This document shows, piece after piece, positions 35,035-42,538 of a stretch of 64,000 nucleotides of DNA (within the stretch, counting starts at the first letter, position 1; every line of letters begins with the position of its first letter). The DNA is taken from positions 1 to 64,000 of the forward strand of contig CAZHOR010000002.1 of assembly GCA_964534325.1 (NCBI GenBank), read 5' to 3'. The stretch is from JdFR-22 sp964534325. GTDB taxonomy: Archaea; Halobacteriota; Archaeoglobi; Archaeoglobales; Archaeoglobaceae. The notes beneath the pieces were generated by a model, which ran no database searches, had not been told where the DNA came from, and was given only the letters and a program-made list of their open reading frames with translations. Both the position numbers and the translations under genes were made by a program.

Positions 35035-36118
35035 AGTTATTTTTGGCGACTCCAGAGACATGGGAGAGATCCCTTCTGAAGAAGTCAACTTTGTGGTTAC
35101 CTCCCCGCCCTATCCTATGATTGAGATGTGGGACGAACAGTTCTCTTTTCTTAACCCTGAAATAGAAGAGGAATTAAAGAAAGAAGGGGGTGGAGACGCA
35201 TACAGCTTAATGCACGATGAATTAAAGAGGGTATGGGATGAAGTAAACAGAGTATTATCCCCCAATGGAATAGTTTGTATTAATATTGGTGATGCCACAA
35301 GAAAGCTAAACGGTTCCTTCCAGCTCTATGCAAACCATGCTCATGTAATCCGTTATTTTGAGAAAATGGGTTATGATGTGCTGCCTTTGATTATTTGGAG
35401 GAAACAAACAAATAAACCAAACAAGTTCATGGGTTCCGGAATGCTGCCACCTAATGCTTACGTTACTCTGGAACACGAATATATCTTAATATTTCGCAAG
35501 GGAGGGGGTAGACAGTTCAAACAAGATGAAAAGGATGACAGGAGGAGAAGCTCATTTTTCTGGGAAGAAAGGAACGCATGGTTTTCAGATATCTGGTATG
35601 ACCTAAAAGGAATTACTCAAAAATTAAATCATACGGAATTGAGAGAAAGGTCTGGTGCTTTTCCTTTTGAGTTAGCGTACAGGTTAATCAATATGTATTC
35701 TATCCAAAATGATACTGTATTAGACCCTTTTTTGGGAACAGGAACGACTACATTAGCTTCTATGGTTTCTGCAAGAAATTCGATAGGTTACGAAATTGAT
35801 TCAAATTTCAAGGAGAACATAACTGGTAGAATAAATGAGGCTTTGAATCTATCTGAAGAAGTTGTTCGTGAAAGATTAAAGAAGCATTTACAATTTGTGG
35901 AGGAGAGGCAAAAAGAGAAAGGGGATTTAAAGCATGTATCCCTAAATTATGGATTTCCGGTCATGACAAGCCAGGAAAAAGATATTTTCCTTCCAATTAT
36001 GGAAGAAGTAAAAGAAATAGCAGAAAAAGAGTTTATAGTTGAATATACTGATAGGGTTCCCGAAATTGAGAATAATAAATTTAGTAAAACCATCCAGCAC
36101 CAATTAAAGTTAGATTGA
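35018..36118 (+). CDS. Type II DNA amino-methyltransferase (beta class, N4-cytosine type), MjaI-like partner
   Basis: A 366-aa methyltransferase. Catalytic motif IV TSPPYP at 28-33 precedes SAM motif I DPFLGTGTT at 236-244, the beta-class order. SPPY is typical of N4-cytosine enzymes. Between them lies the recognition region (about 100-200). It is convergent with, and overlaps by 9 bp, a MjaI-like endonuclease, so the expected target is CTAG. The start has a strong AGGAGG. The C-terminal 90 residues (after motif X 'FELAYRLINMYS' and motif I) are a helical extension. DNA here is clearly more AT-rich than the flanks. Confidence 0.88.
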   Translation: MKTSHKVIFGDSRDMGEIPSEEVNFVVTSPPYPMIEMWDEQFSFLNPEIEEELKKEGGGDAYSLMHDELKRVWDEVNRVLSPNGIVCINIGDATRKLNGSFQLYANHAHVIRYFEKMGYDVLPLIIWRKQTNKPNKFMGSGMLPPNAYVTLEHEYILIFRKGGGRQFKQDEKDDRRRSSFFWEERNAWFSDIWYDLKGITQKLNHTELRERSGAFPFELAYRLINMYSIQNDTVLDPFLGTGTTTLASMVSARNSIGYEIDSNFKENITGRINEALNLSEEVVRERLKKHLQFVEERQKEKGDLKHVSLNYGFPVMTSQEKDIFLPIMEEVKEIAEKEFIVEYTDRVPEIENNKFSKTIQHQLKLD

Positions 36119-36736
36119 ATCCTCACTCACATAAGTGTAGATGTATCTATCTGTCTTCTTATAATAGATCGTTTTTACGCCAATGTTCTCTCTTACAGTT
36201 GGTCTTTTGGATAAGTACGTAACCGGTTTTATCTGCACTGGAGTGTATCCTATATATCCATCCACATTTTGACTCTCTTCTTCTGGTGATGCCGAACGCC
36301 ATTGTTCTCCCCTCTCTTCTGCAAGGTATTTTAAAATAATATCTTGAATAATCAAACCTTCTGCAGTCTTATTAATAACTAAATCCTCAACCCACTCTGA
36401 AATCATTTCCTCATCAATTAGCTCCATAGCCTCCTTCATCTTGTCAATCATTGATTTTATTTTCTTTGTAGCATTGTCAATGGCATCTGGATAGTTTTGG
36501 AGGTACCATCTTCTCCAGCCTTCATACGTTTTTTCAGGACACTGTTTGATCAACTCTGACATCTTACCGACAACCTGGGGCCTCGTTCCTTGAGCATTCT
36601 GATTTGCTATGTTTATAAACTGCGTTGTATACTTAGGAAAATCTTTGGACTTGCCAACCAATTCTTCATATTCTTCTTGAAAATCTATTTTAATTTCTTT
36701 GAAACCTTCCAAATTATCTTCTTGGCCTGGACTCAT
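36110..36736 (-). CDS. MjaI-family type II restriction endonuclease
   Basis: A 208-aa protein. 'TTQFINIANQNAQGTRPQVVGKMSELI' and 'GWRRWYLQNYPDAIDNATKKIKSMI' are what I recall of the MjaI endonuclease family, which cuts CTAG. The C-terminus 'VDGYIGYTPVQIKPVTY' could carry the catalytic acidic and Lys residues of a PD-(D/E)XK site (Asp, Gln-Ile-Lys). Its own promoter lies in the 102 bp upstream. Partner: the methyltransferase at 35018. A tail-to-tail R and M pair with 9 bp overlap couples loss of either gene. Cleavage of CTAG is a family-based prediction. Confidence 0.75.
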   Translation of the reverse strand: MSPGQEDNLEGFKEIKIDFQEEYEELVGKSKDFPKYTTQFINIANQNAQGTRPQVVGKMSELIKQCPEKTYEGWRRWYLQNYPDAIDNATKKIKSMIDKMKEAMELIDEEMISEWVEDLVINKTAEGLIIQDIILKYLAEERGEQWRSASPEEESQNVDGYIGYTPVQIKPVTYLSKRPTVRENIGVKTIYYKKTDRYIYTYVSEDSI

Positions 36737-36838
36737 ATCTACTATAGAGTTACCTTCAATTAAATAAAATCTTTCGATATTTGGATTTAAACTTGATAAT
36801 CAATCCAAAAACAAAATACGATAGTTGGCAACCTTTAT

Positions 36839-37117
36839 CTACCTTTTCGATTCAATTATAACCCTACCACCTTCTCTATAACGTATTTCTAAAGTTTCTC
36901 CTTTTTTGATCTTTTCTTTTACGGGATAAAGACATATTCTATTTCTCTCCCAATCAACCCTCCTATTTGGTACCTTTATTCCCTTAAAAATAACTTCGAA
37001 TTCGCCTTCGGGAAAAACACTCTCAAATTTTTTCTTATCGTCTGGAGACCACATAAGGTAACCATAAATGTGTTCAGTTTCTTTTTTAATTGTATGTTCA
37101 ATAAAATCTTCTGACAT
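36839..37117 (-). CDS. Unknown 92-aa protein in the defence island
   Basis: A 92-aa soluble basic protein that I do not recognise. A helical N-terminus (SEDFIEHTIKKETEHIYGYLMW) is followed by a beta-rich part (GEFEVIFKGIKVPNRRVDWERNRICLYPVK, then ETLEIRYREGGRVIIESKR) that could be a small OB- or Sm-like barrel. AGGTGA precedes its ATG, and it starts 10 bp after the stop of the modification-sensing nuclease gene, so the two are an operon. It may be a partner or regulator of that nuclease (inference from position only). Confidence 0.6.
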   Translation of the reverse strand: MSEDFIEHTIKKETEHIYGYLMWSPDDKKKFESVFPEGEFEVIFKGIKVPNRRVDWERNRICLYPVKEKIKKGETLEIRYREGGRVIIESKR

Positions 37118-37127
37118 TAACTTTCAC

Positions 37128-38339
37128 CTATCCAACCACTTTTTCTAAGGTTATCTTACCATCAGATAGATCATATTTAACCAAATTTATTTTATTTCCG
37201 TATTCAATTGAGTTTCTCTGCTGAATGTAGTCTATATATTCCTGACTAAAATCTTTAGCGATAATAATACCTTCCACCTTAAAAGCATCTCCTCCAGCAA
37301 GCTCAGTCGTCACCCAATCCATATACTTTGTCAATTGTTTTATAGTTAATGGAAATTCTTCCGGCTCTCCTTTCTTTAATTCAGCAACTTTAAACCCATA
37401 TTTAAATTCTTCTTTATCTTCTATATATCCAAATATATCCATGAAATCAAGATAAAATGCCTGAATCGTATTTCCAAAAACATTTAACTTGCCAAAAATG
37501 TCAGTAACCATATTGTACTCAGTTTTATTATTGCCATTTTGAGTGAGATTATCTAAAATCCAAGCTTCCAGTATTTTCTCATCATAAAGTTGGCCATTAT
37601 AAGGAGTTAGTAAGAGTCGGATTTCGCTAAAATTGCTAAGGTTTTTAGGGCTTATTGATGTTTCTAAAGGTTCTCCAAGATTGTTTCTAACAAGTAGTTT
37701 CTTTAATTCTTTGGCCTCACTCCCCAGCAAAGGCCTAACTGTTTTAGCCATGTCCGCATATTTCCATCTTACAGGAACGGTCCAAATTCTTCCTTCTTTG
37801 GCCAATCTGAACACTTCTGTAGAGTTAAAACCATCTTTAAAATAATAGCCCTCAAGCTCTTTTATACCTGCCTGCCAAAAATAATCAGGTTTACCGAACT
37901 CCTCTTCAGGACAGTCTCTCCAACATGGTTCTGGAGGGTAATACCTCAAATTAGCGCTCTTATATATCTCTGGAGTTTCTGGAGATTCCATAAAGTGAGA
38001 TGTGGCTTCGAAAACGCCCTTTATCTCCCCCTCAGATTCCGCAGTAACATGTAAAAATATTAAGTCTCCAGGCTTAACTCTTTTTAAATCGGCTATTATG
38101 TCCCAGTTAGTTCTTACTGCCCAACTTCTACCTCCTGAAGTAAATCTTCTTGGATTTATTGGACTTACTCCAACATAACCTTCCTCAAGAAATTGATTGA
38201 ATGCATACATCCCCTCACAGTTGATTATATGTCCTCTCTTTTGCATAAAAGGCCTAATAAATAAACATTTTTTAACTTTTTCTTTATTTTTTATGTGTGG
38301 TATGATCTTTTCTAACATAAAATTATTTATCTCTATCAT
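37128..38339 (-). CDS. Predicted modification-dependent nuclease: PUA/EVE-like domain plus NucS-like PD-(D/E)XK
   Basis: A 403-aa two-domain protein. Residues about 50-200 resemble the EVE/PUA fold that reads modified bases: 'RSWAVRTNWDIIADLKRVKPGDLIFLHVTAESEGEIKGVFEATS', later 'WTVPVRWKYADMAK'. Residues 255-403 look like the DUF91/NucS nuclease: Asp301 (MDIFGYIE), Glu320-Leu-Lys322 (KVAELKKG), Gln335 (IKQLTKYMDW) and 'VEGIIIAKDFSQEYIDYI'. Such a fusion suggests a type IV enzyme that senses modified DNA, or a mismatch nuclease. It heads a minus-strand operon with the 92-aa gene in an AT-rich defence island. Domain calls are by eye. Confidence 0.7.
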   Translation of the reverse strand: MIEINNFMLEKIIPHIKNKEKVKKCLFIRPFMQKRGHIINCEGMYAFNQFLEEGYVGVSPINPRRFTSGGRSWAVRTNWDIIADLKRVKPGDLIFLHVTAESEGEIKGVFEATSHFMESPETPEIYKSANLRYYPPEPCWRDCPEEEFGKPDYFWQAGIKELEGYYFKDGFNSTEVFRLAKEGRIWTVPVRWKYADMAKTVRPLLGSEAKELKKLLVRNNLGEPLETSISPKNLSNFSEIRLLLTPYNGQLYDEKILEAWILDNLTQNGNNKTEYNMVTDIFGKLNVFGNTIQAFYLDFMDIFGYIEDKEEFKYGFKVAELKKGEPEEFPLTIKQLTKYMDWVTTELAGGDAFKVEGIIIAKDFSQEYIDYIQQRNSIEYGNKINLVKYDLSDGKITLEKVVG

Positions 38340-38470
38340 TTTCGGAGCTAAAGCCCAGAAAGATTTCTTAGAAACAATCAGTAACGTTTATCGAGATAAT
38401 GTTTGATTCTGAAAATGATTAAGCTCTGAAATGGTAAAAATTACTAAACCCTATATATGCTATCCACCAG

Positions 38471-38911
38471 ATGTCCACTCTAAAAGGCAGTTACCTCCTG
38501 ATACTTCACCTCCCATCCGCCACAGAGATAAGGATCGGAAAACTGGGGACCATCAACTTCGATCCCGGCTTTTACATCTACACCGGCAGCGCCATGAACA
38601 ACCTGGAAAAGAGGCTAAAAAGGCACTTCTCTGTTGACAAGAAGTTGTGGTGGCACATCGATTATTTAACTATCAACGCTGAATCCTTTTACGCCCTTGC
38701 TATCCTTCACCAGAGGTTGGAATGCTCTCTTGCCACAGAGTTATCGGCCGTGTTCGACCAGATAAGGAGTTTCGGGTGTTCGGATTGCAAATGCAACTCT
38801 CACCTGTTTTACTCTTGGGAAGACCCTGGGAAAACTATTTTTAAGGTAGTAGGTGACATTGGTTTGGACTGGAAGAACATGATTTATTACGGTAAAGATG
38901 ATCTGGAATAG
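38471..38911 (+). CDS. GIY-YIG nuclease-family protein (DUF123 type)
   Basis: A 146-aa protein. 'GSYLLILHL..ATEIRIGKLGTINFDPGFYIYTGSAMNNLEKRLKRHF' contains a GIY-YIG-like core (GFYIYTGS, then R-x3-H), followed by 'WWHIDYLT', the typical DUF123 continuation, and a C-terminal Cys motif CSDCKCNSHLFY. Members are small archaeal and bacterial proteins of unknown substrate, perhaps related to endonuclease III fusions. TATATAT at about 38451-38457 precedes ATG 38471 closely. It is the first gene of the housekeeping cluster and 9 bp from aIF2-beta. Confidence 0.85.
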   Translation: MSTLKGSYLLILHLPSATEIRIGKLGTINFDPGFYIYTGSAMNNLEKRLKRHFSVDKKLWWHIDYLTINAESFYALAILHQRLECSLATELSAVFDQIRSFGCSDCKCNSHLFYSWEDPGKTIFKVVGDIGLDWKNMIYYGKDDLE

Positions 38912-38920
38912 GTGATGAAG

Positions 38921-39325
38921 ATGAAAAGTTATGAGGATTTACTTGAGAAGGCCATAGACGAACTTCCTGAAGAAATGATTAAGAGGGAGAGATTTAACTT
39001 TCCAAAGGTCAGCACTCAGCGTGAGGGGAGCAGGACCATCATCAAGAATTTTAGTAGTGTTGCCAAGGACGTTAACAGGGATGAGAAGCATCTCTATAAG
39101 CAGCTGGTCAAGTCTCTGGGTACTGCCGGTTTTCTGGAGAGTGGTAGAGTGATTCTGCAGGGTAAGTTCACTGAAGAGGATATTCAGAGGGAAGTTGATA
39201 ACTACGTGAAGGAGTTCGTTATCTGTAAAGAATGTGGAGCGCCTGATACTGATTTCGTTAAAGAGGATAGAGTATTATTCGTGAAGTGTCTGGCCTGCGG
39301 AGCCAAACATTCTGTAAGAACTTAG
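38921..39325 (+). CDS. Translation initiation factor aIF2 subunit beta
   Basis: A 134-aa protein that opens MKSYEDLLEKAIDELPEEM, the conserved archaeal aIF2-beta start. The core 'NFPKVSTQREGSRTIIKNFSSVAKDVNRDEKHLYKQLVKSLGTAG' follows, and the C-terminal zinc ribbon has C-x2-C ... C-x2-C (ICKECGAPDTDF, KCLACGAKH). It helps deliver initiator Met-tRNA to the ribosome. ATG 38921 has AGGTGAT just upstream; GTG 38912 and ATG 38915 are alternatives. Complete. Confidence 0.96.
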   Translation: MKSYEDLLEKAIDELPEEMIKRERFNFPKVSTQREGSRTIIKNFSSVAKDVNRDEKHLYKQLVKSLGTAGFLESGRVILQGKFTEEDIQREVDNYVKEFVICKECGAPDTDFVKEDRVLFVKCLACGAKHSVRT

Positions 39326-39327
39326 AA

Positions 39328-39624
39328 ATGATGTTCAGGATGAGGGTTTACGACCTGGGTAAAGAGACCCTTGTAGCTGTCTGTGATTCAGATATAGTTG
39401 GACAGAAGTTTGTGGAAGAAGATCTGCAGATAGAGATCAAAGAGAATTTTTACGGAGAGCAGGAAGTTGAAGAAGATGAAGTTAAGAAGGCTTTACAGAG
39501 AGCGACTATAGCGAACCTCTCCGGGAAGAAGGCGGTCAAGCTGGCCATTAATCACGGCGTTGTTGAAGAATCCAATGTCCTGGACATTGGTGGATGCTGG
39601 CATGCTCAAATGACCGTCCTTTAG
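39328..39624 (+). CDS. DUF424 family protein
   Basis: A 98-aa archaeal protein of unknown function. The hallmark stretch 'LVAVCDSDIVGQKFVEEDLQIEIKENFYGEQEV' and 'ALQRATIANLSGKKAVKLAINHGVVEESNVLDIGGCWHAQM' is clear. It is often encoded beside aIF2-beta, as here, which hints at translation. Start ATG 39328 was taken; ATG 39331 or 39340 are possible because family members begin near MRVYDLG. The frame open upstream overlaps aIF2-beta. Confidence 0.9.
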   Translation: MMFRMRVYDLGKETLVAVCDSDIVGQKFVEEDLQIEIKENFYGEQEVEEDEVKKALQRATIANLSGKKAVKLAINHGVVEESNVLDIGGCWHAQMTVL

Positions 39625-39632
39625 GTGGTACT

Positions 39633-39812
39633 GTGTGCGAATCTAAAGTGGTTAGAAGAGACGGAGATAAAGAAGAAGTGCTCATGGAAGAGGCAATCAA
39701 GATCGAAGTTGTTGGCGATAAGTTGAAGATCTACGGAATATTTGAAGAGATGGAGCATACAGGAAAAATTAATGTGGTAGATTTACAAAACCATACAGTG
39801 GTGGTTGAATGA
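39633..39812 (+). CDS. CooT-family nickel-binding protein
   Basis: A 59-aa protein starting M-C-E-S-K, then 'VLMEEAIKIEVVGDKLKIYGIFEEMEHTGKINVVDLQNHTVVVE', the CooT pattern. Cys2 is the nickel ligand of dimeric CooT from carbon-monoxide dehydrogenase operons. Start is GTG 39633, with GGTGG a few bases upstream; this puts Cys directly after Met as the family requires. Here it sits between DUF424 and GAPDH, overlapping the latter by 4 bp. Nickel binding is predicted from the N-terminus. Confidence 0.8.
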   Translation: MCESKVVRRDGDKEEVLMEEAIKIEVVGDKLKIYGIFEEMEHTGKINVVDLQNHTVVVE

Positions 39813-40816
39813 AAGTCAAGCTCGGGGTAAACGGATATGGTACCATCGGCAAGCGTATTTCTGATGCGGTAAGTCTGCAGAACGATATGGAGATTTCTGG
39901 TGTTACCAAGACCAAACCCGATTTTGAGGCTAAACTGGCTGTCAAAAAAGGTTATAAACTTTATGCTGCCGTTCCTGATAGATTAGAGCTTTTTAAGGAA
40001 GCCGGACTTCCGGTAGAGGGGACTATCGAGGACCTCGTTTCCGAATCAGATGTTATTGCCGATTGCAGCCCCAATAAAGTTGGTGCGGATAATAAGACCA
40101 ATTATTACCAAGGCAAAGTTAAGGCCATATTCCAAGGGGGAGAGAAGAAGGATACTGCAGAGGTTTCTTTCAATGCTCTCGCCAACTACGACGATTCCAG
40201 AGGAAAGGACTATGTCAGAGTGGTCAGCTGTAATACTACAGGCCTAACTCGAACCCTTTACACCATAAAGCAGAAGTTCGGCATCAAGAAAGTGAGGGCC
40301 ACGATGATAAGAAGGGTTGTGGACCCCAAAGAGGATAAAAAAGGTACGGTTAACGCTATCGTGCCTGACCCCGTTTCGGTTCCATCTCATCACGGCCCGG
40401 ATGTTCAAACCGTTTTGGATGTTAATATCACCACTACAGCATTCAAGGTTCCCACTACGCTTATGCATGTCCATTCCCTGAACATTGAGACCGAGCAGAG
40501 CGTTACTCCGGATGATGTGGCAGCAGCCTTGAGAGAAGAGCCAAGACTAATGCTGTTATCATCCAAAGATGGGTTCTCCTCCACCGCCAAGGTCATAGAA
40601 TATGCCCGGGAGTTGAGGATGCGTTCAGATCTTTTTGAGAACGTTGTATGGGAGGACTCCATTGGAGTTGATGACGGTGAACTCTATCTGACTCAAGCCA
40701 TTCCTCAGGAATCAATAGTAATACCCGAAAACCTGGACGCTGTCAGAGCAATGTTCGAGCTGACAGATAAAGAGGATAGCATCAACACGACCAACAAAAC
40801 CCTGGATATCTTCTAA
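39809..40816 (+). CDS. gap: Archaeal type II glyceraldehyde-3-phosphate dehydrogenase
   Basis: A 335-aa enzyme of glycolysis and gluconeogenesis that interconverts glyceraldehyde-3-phosphate and 1,3-bisphosphoglycerate. 'VKLGVNGYGTIGKRISDAV' is the NAD(P)-binding start of the archaeal form. The catalytic Cys is in 'VVSCNTTGLTRTL'. 'RRVVDPKEDKKGTVNAIVPDP' and 'PSHHGPDVQTV' with the catalytic His region are typical. ATGA overlap with the CooT gene indicates translational coupling. Complete. Confidence 0.96.
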   Translation: MKVKLGVNGYGTIGKRISDAVSLQNDMEISGVTKTKPDFEAKLAVKKGYKLYAAVPDRLELFKEAGLPVEGTIEDLVSESDVIADCSPNKVGADNKTNYYQGKVKAIFQGGEKKDTAEVSFNALANYDDSRGKDYVRVVSCNTTGLTRTLYTIKQKFGIKKVRATMIRRVVDPKEDKKGTVNAIVPDPVSVPSHHGPDVQTVLDVNITTTAFKVPTTLMHVHSLNIETEQSVTPDDVAAALREEPRLMLLSSKDGFSSTAKVIEYARELRMRSDLFENVVWEDSIGVDDGELYLTQAIPQESIVIPENLDAVRAMFELTDKEDSINTTNKTLDIF

Positions 40817-40894
40817 TCTTTATAATCTTTTTACTTCTGTAATTTTTAAATAGCCCAATAGCTTGGACTGAACCACAGTTTTAATTTTCCCTGA

Positions 40895-41200
40895 TCAGTC
40901 CTGCTCTGTTTCCACAGCTTCAACTATTTTCTTGCCAGCAACGATCTCATCCACGCTGTGGATGACTCCGCCCAACTCCTCTAATACTTCCTTTATTTTC
41001 TCAAAATCGATATCAGAACCCACAACAGTAATCTTAAGGGTCTCAGTATTCTGGTCGATCTCGGTCAGAGCCAGATTTACACCCTCAACCATATCTACTT
41101 CACTCAATTCCTTTGCCAGTATTATGTTCGAGGGTTGATGCGGTTTCAGGACATCAAGGACGACTCTTCTTATCTCTCCCACAGCGGAAAGTTTTTTCAT
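40895..41200 (-). CDS. DUF211 family protein
   Basis: A 101-aa protein of a conserved archaeal family with unknown function. 'IRRVVLDVLKPHQPSNIILAKELSEVDMVEGVNLALTEIDQNTETLKITVVGSDIDFEKIKEVLEELGGVIHSVDEIVAGKK' has the beta-alpha-beta-beta-alpha-beta ACT-like pattern of the family. It may bind a small ligand. It is divergent from the PHP gene with only 22 bp between starts, so the promoters overlap the coding regions. Confidence 0.88.
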   Translation of the reverse strand: MKKLSAVGEIRRVVLDVLKPHQPSNIILAKELSEVDMVEGVNLALTEIDQNTETLKITVVGSDIDFEKIKEVLEELGGVIHSVDEIVAGKKIVEAVETEQD

Positions 41201-41222
41201 CTGAATATTTAATTCTTGCGTA

Positions 41223-41867
41223 ATGATTGATTTACACCTGCATTCGGCTTTTAGCGATGGAGAATTGATTCCTTCTGAAATTATTCGTAGAATGTCTCAT
41301 ATAGGTAACGAAGGACTGGCAATAACTGATCACGCAGACTTCTCCAACATTGAATGGATTCTGGGCAATCTGCGGAAATTGATGAATCTCAGAGATGACT
41401 ATGAGCTAAGTGCCCTTTTTGGGATTGAATTGACCCACATACCCCCCGAGCTTATGGGTAGAGCTGTAGAGCTGGCAAGAAAAGAGGGAGCAGAGATCAT
41501 AGTGGTGCACGGGGAGTCCATCGCTGAGCCCGTTAAATCAGGTACAAATCTGGCGGCGGTTCAGGAAGATTTGGACATTCTGGCCCATCCCGGTTTGATC
41601 GAGGAGGAGACAGCTGAGCTGGCAGCCTCTAACGGAGTATACCTGGAGATCTCGGCAAGGAGAGGCCACAGTCTGACCAACGGACACGTGGCCAAAGTGG
41701 CACAGAAACTCGGATGCGAGCTGGTCATCAACACAGATTCTCATTCGCCTTCTGATTTCATTACAACAGAAAGAGCGAGAGCTATTCTAAGGGGAGCCGG
41801 GCTGGCACAAAAGGATGTGGAGAAAGTATTCGGAAACTCTGAAAAGCTCTTAAAACAAAAATTATAA
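41223..41867 (+). CDS. PHP-domain metal-dependent phosphoesterase
   Basis: A 214-aa protein with the four PHP motifs: HLHSAFSDGE (His4, His6), ITDHAD, 'IIVVHGE' with 'LAHPGLI', and 'NTDSHSP'. It binds two or three metal ions and hydrolyses a phosphoester. Databases often call this group 'histidinol phosphate phosphatase domain'; hisD is 6 kb away, but the true substrate is open. It is not the RNase P protein Rpp30, which shares the fold but lacks these metal motifs. A TATA-like AATATTTAA lies at 41207-41215. Confidence 0.88.
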   Translation: MIDLHLHSAFSDGELIPSEIIRRMSHIGNEGLAITDHADFSNIEWILGNLRKLMNLRDDYELSALFGIELTHIPPELMGRAVELARKEGAEIIVVHGESIAEPVKSGTNLAAVQEDLDILAHPGLIEEETAELAASNGVYLEISARRGHSLTNGHVAKVAQKLGCELVINTDSHSPSDFITTERARAILRGAGLAQKDVEKVFGNSEKLLKQKL

Positions 41868-42203
41868 ATATAAAATAATTTGATTTTGGCCTTCACACTT
41901 TTCGCTCTCAGTATATTAAAAAGGTATTGAAGGAAGAAGATAATTCATTTCGTTTGTTGATCCAGCAACATCCGAGCCAAAGTGACATCTTGCGATACCA
42001 CTACTTATCAAGAATTAGGCCGAGTTTCCAGTTTCTGCTCCAGCTTATGCCCGTTCACCATTCTTACCAGTAATCTTTTACCAGTAAAAACCAAGGTTAA
42101 TTACTGTTAGTTAATTACTGTTTTTTAAATGCTCAATTAATAGTCCTCTCAGGTAAACGGACAGGTATACTCCGAACTCCTTTATGGAGGAGAGAACGTA
42201 ATA
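41868..42203. other. Intergenic stretch without a supported gene
   Basis: 336 bp, AT-rich at both ends. It contains short direct repeats: TTAATTACTGT twice at 42098-42122 and ACCAGTAA around 42064 and 42080. Neither strand gives a recognisable protein in the GC-richer middle (41960-42060). A good Shine-Dalgarno for the next gene (GGAGGAGAG, 42186-42194) is at the end. Confidence 0.5.
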
Positions 42204-42536
42204 GTGGACATCGAGCTTTGGGCCTGTGTACTGGATGAATTGAACGAGAAGGACTCCCAAGTGTTCTGGGAGCAGGTAGCAAGAATAGGGTCGGAGTACG
42301 GTCTCCACTACAAAAAGATGGGGTTACACGACATAGAAGGGGTGCTGAACCAGCTGGAGACCAGGAACTGGTTCAAACTTAAGACCAATGGAGATAAAAG
42401 CTATGTGCTCATATTGAGGACCAGGAACGTAGAAAAACTACTTAAAGTATTCTTGGAGAACCTTTTTACTGCCCAAGGAGTACCAGTGGAGATCATGGAA
42501 GGGCTGAGAAAACTAATGATCTTCCCTAAAGACTGA
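42204..42536 (+). CDS. Uncharacterised small protein (110 aa)
   Basis: A 110-aa soluble protein, helical at the start (ELWACVLDELNEKDSQVFWEQVARIGSEYGLHYKKM), then 'LHDIEGVLNQLETRNWFKLKTNGDKSYVLILRTRNVEKLLKVFLENLF'. The middle could be a small winged helix or the heme/4-vinyl-reductase-like folds, but I cannot place it. GTG start with GGAGGAG nearby. It ends 2 bp from the convergent prenyl synthase gene. No function assigned. Confidence 0.65.
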   Translation: MDIELWACVLDELNEKDSQVFWEQVARIGSEYGLHYKKMGLHDIEGVLNQLETRNWFKLKTNGDKSYVLILRTRNVEKLLKVFLENLFTAQGVPVEIMEGLRKLMIFPKD

Positions 42537-42538
42537 GA

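Noticed and set aside
41223..41867. RNase P protein Rpp30
   Set aside because: Shares the PHP barrel, but the intact metal motifs fit a PHP phosphoesterase better.
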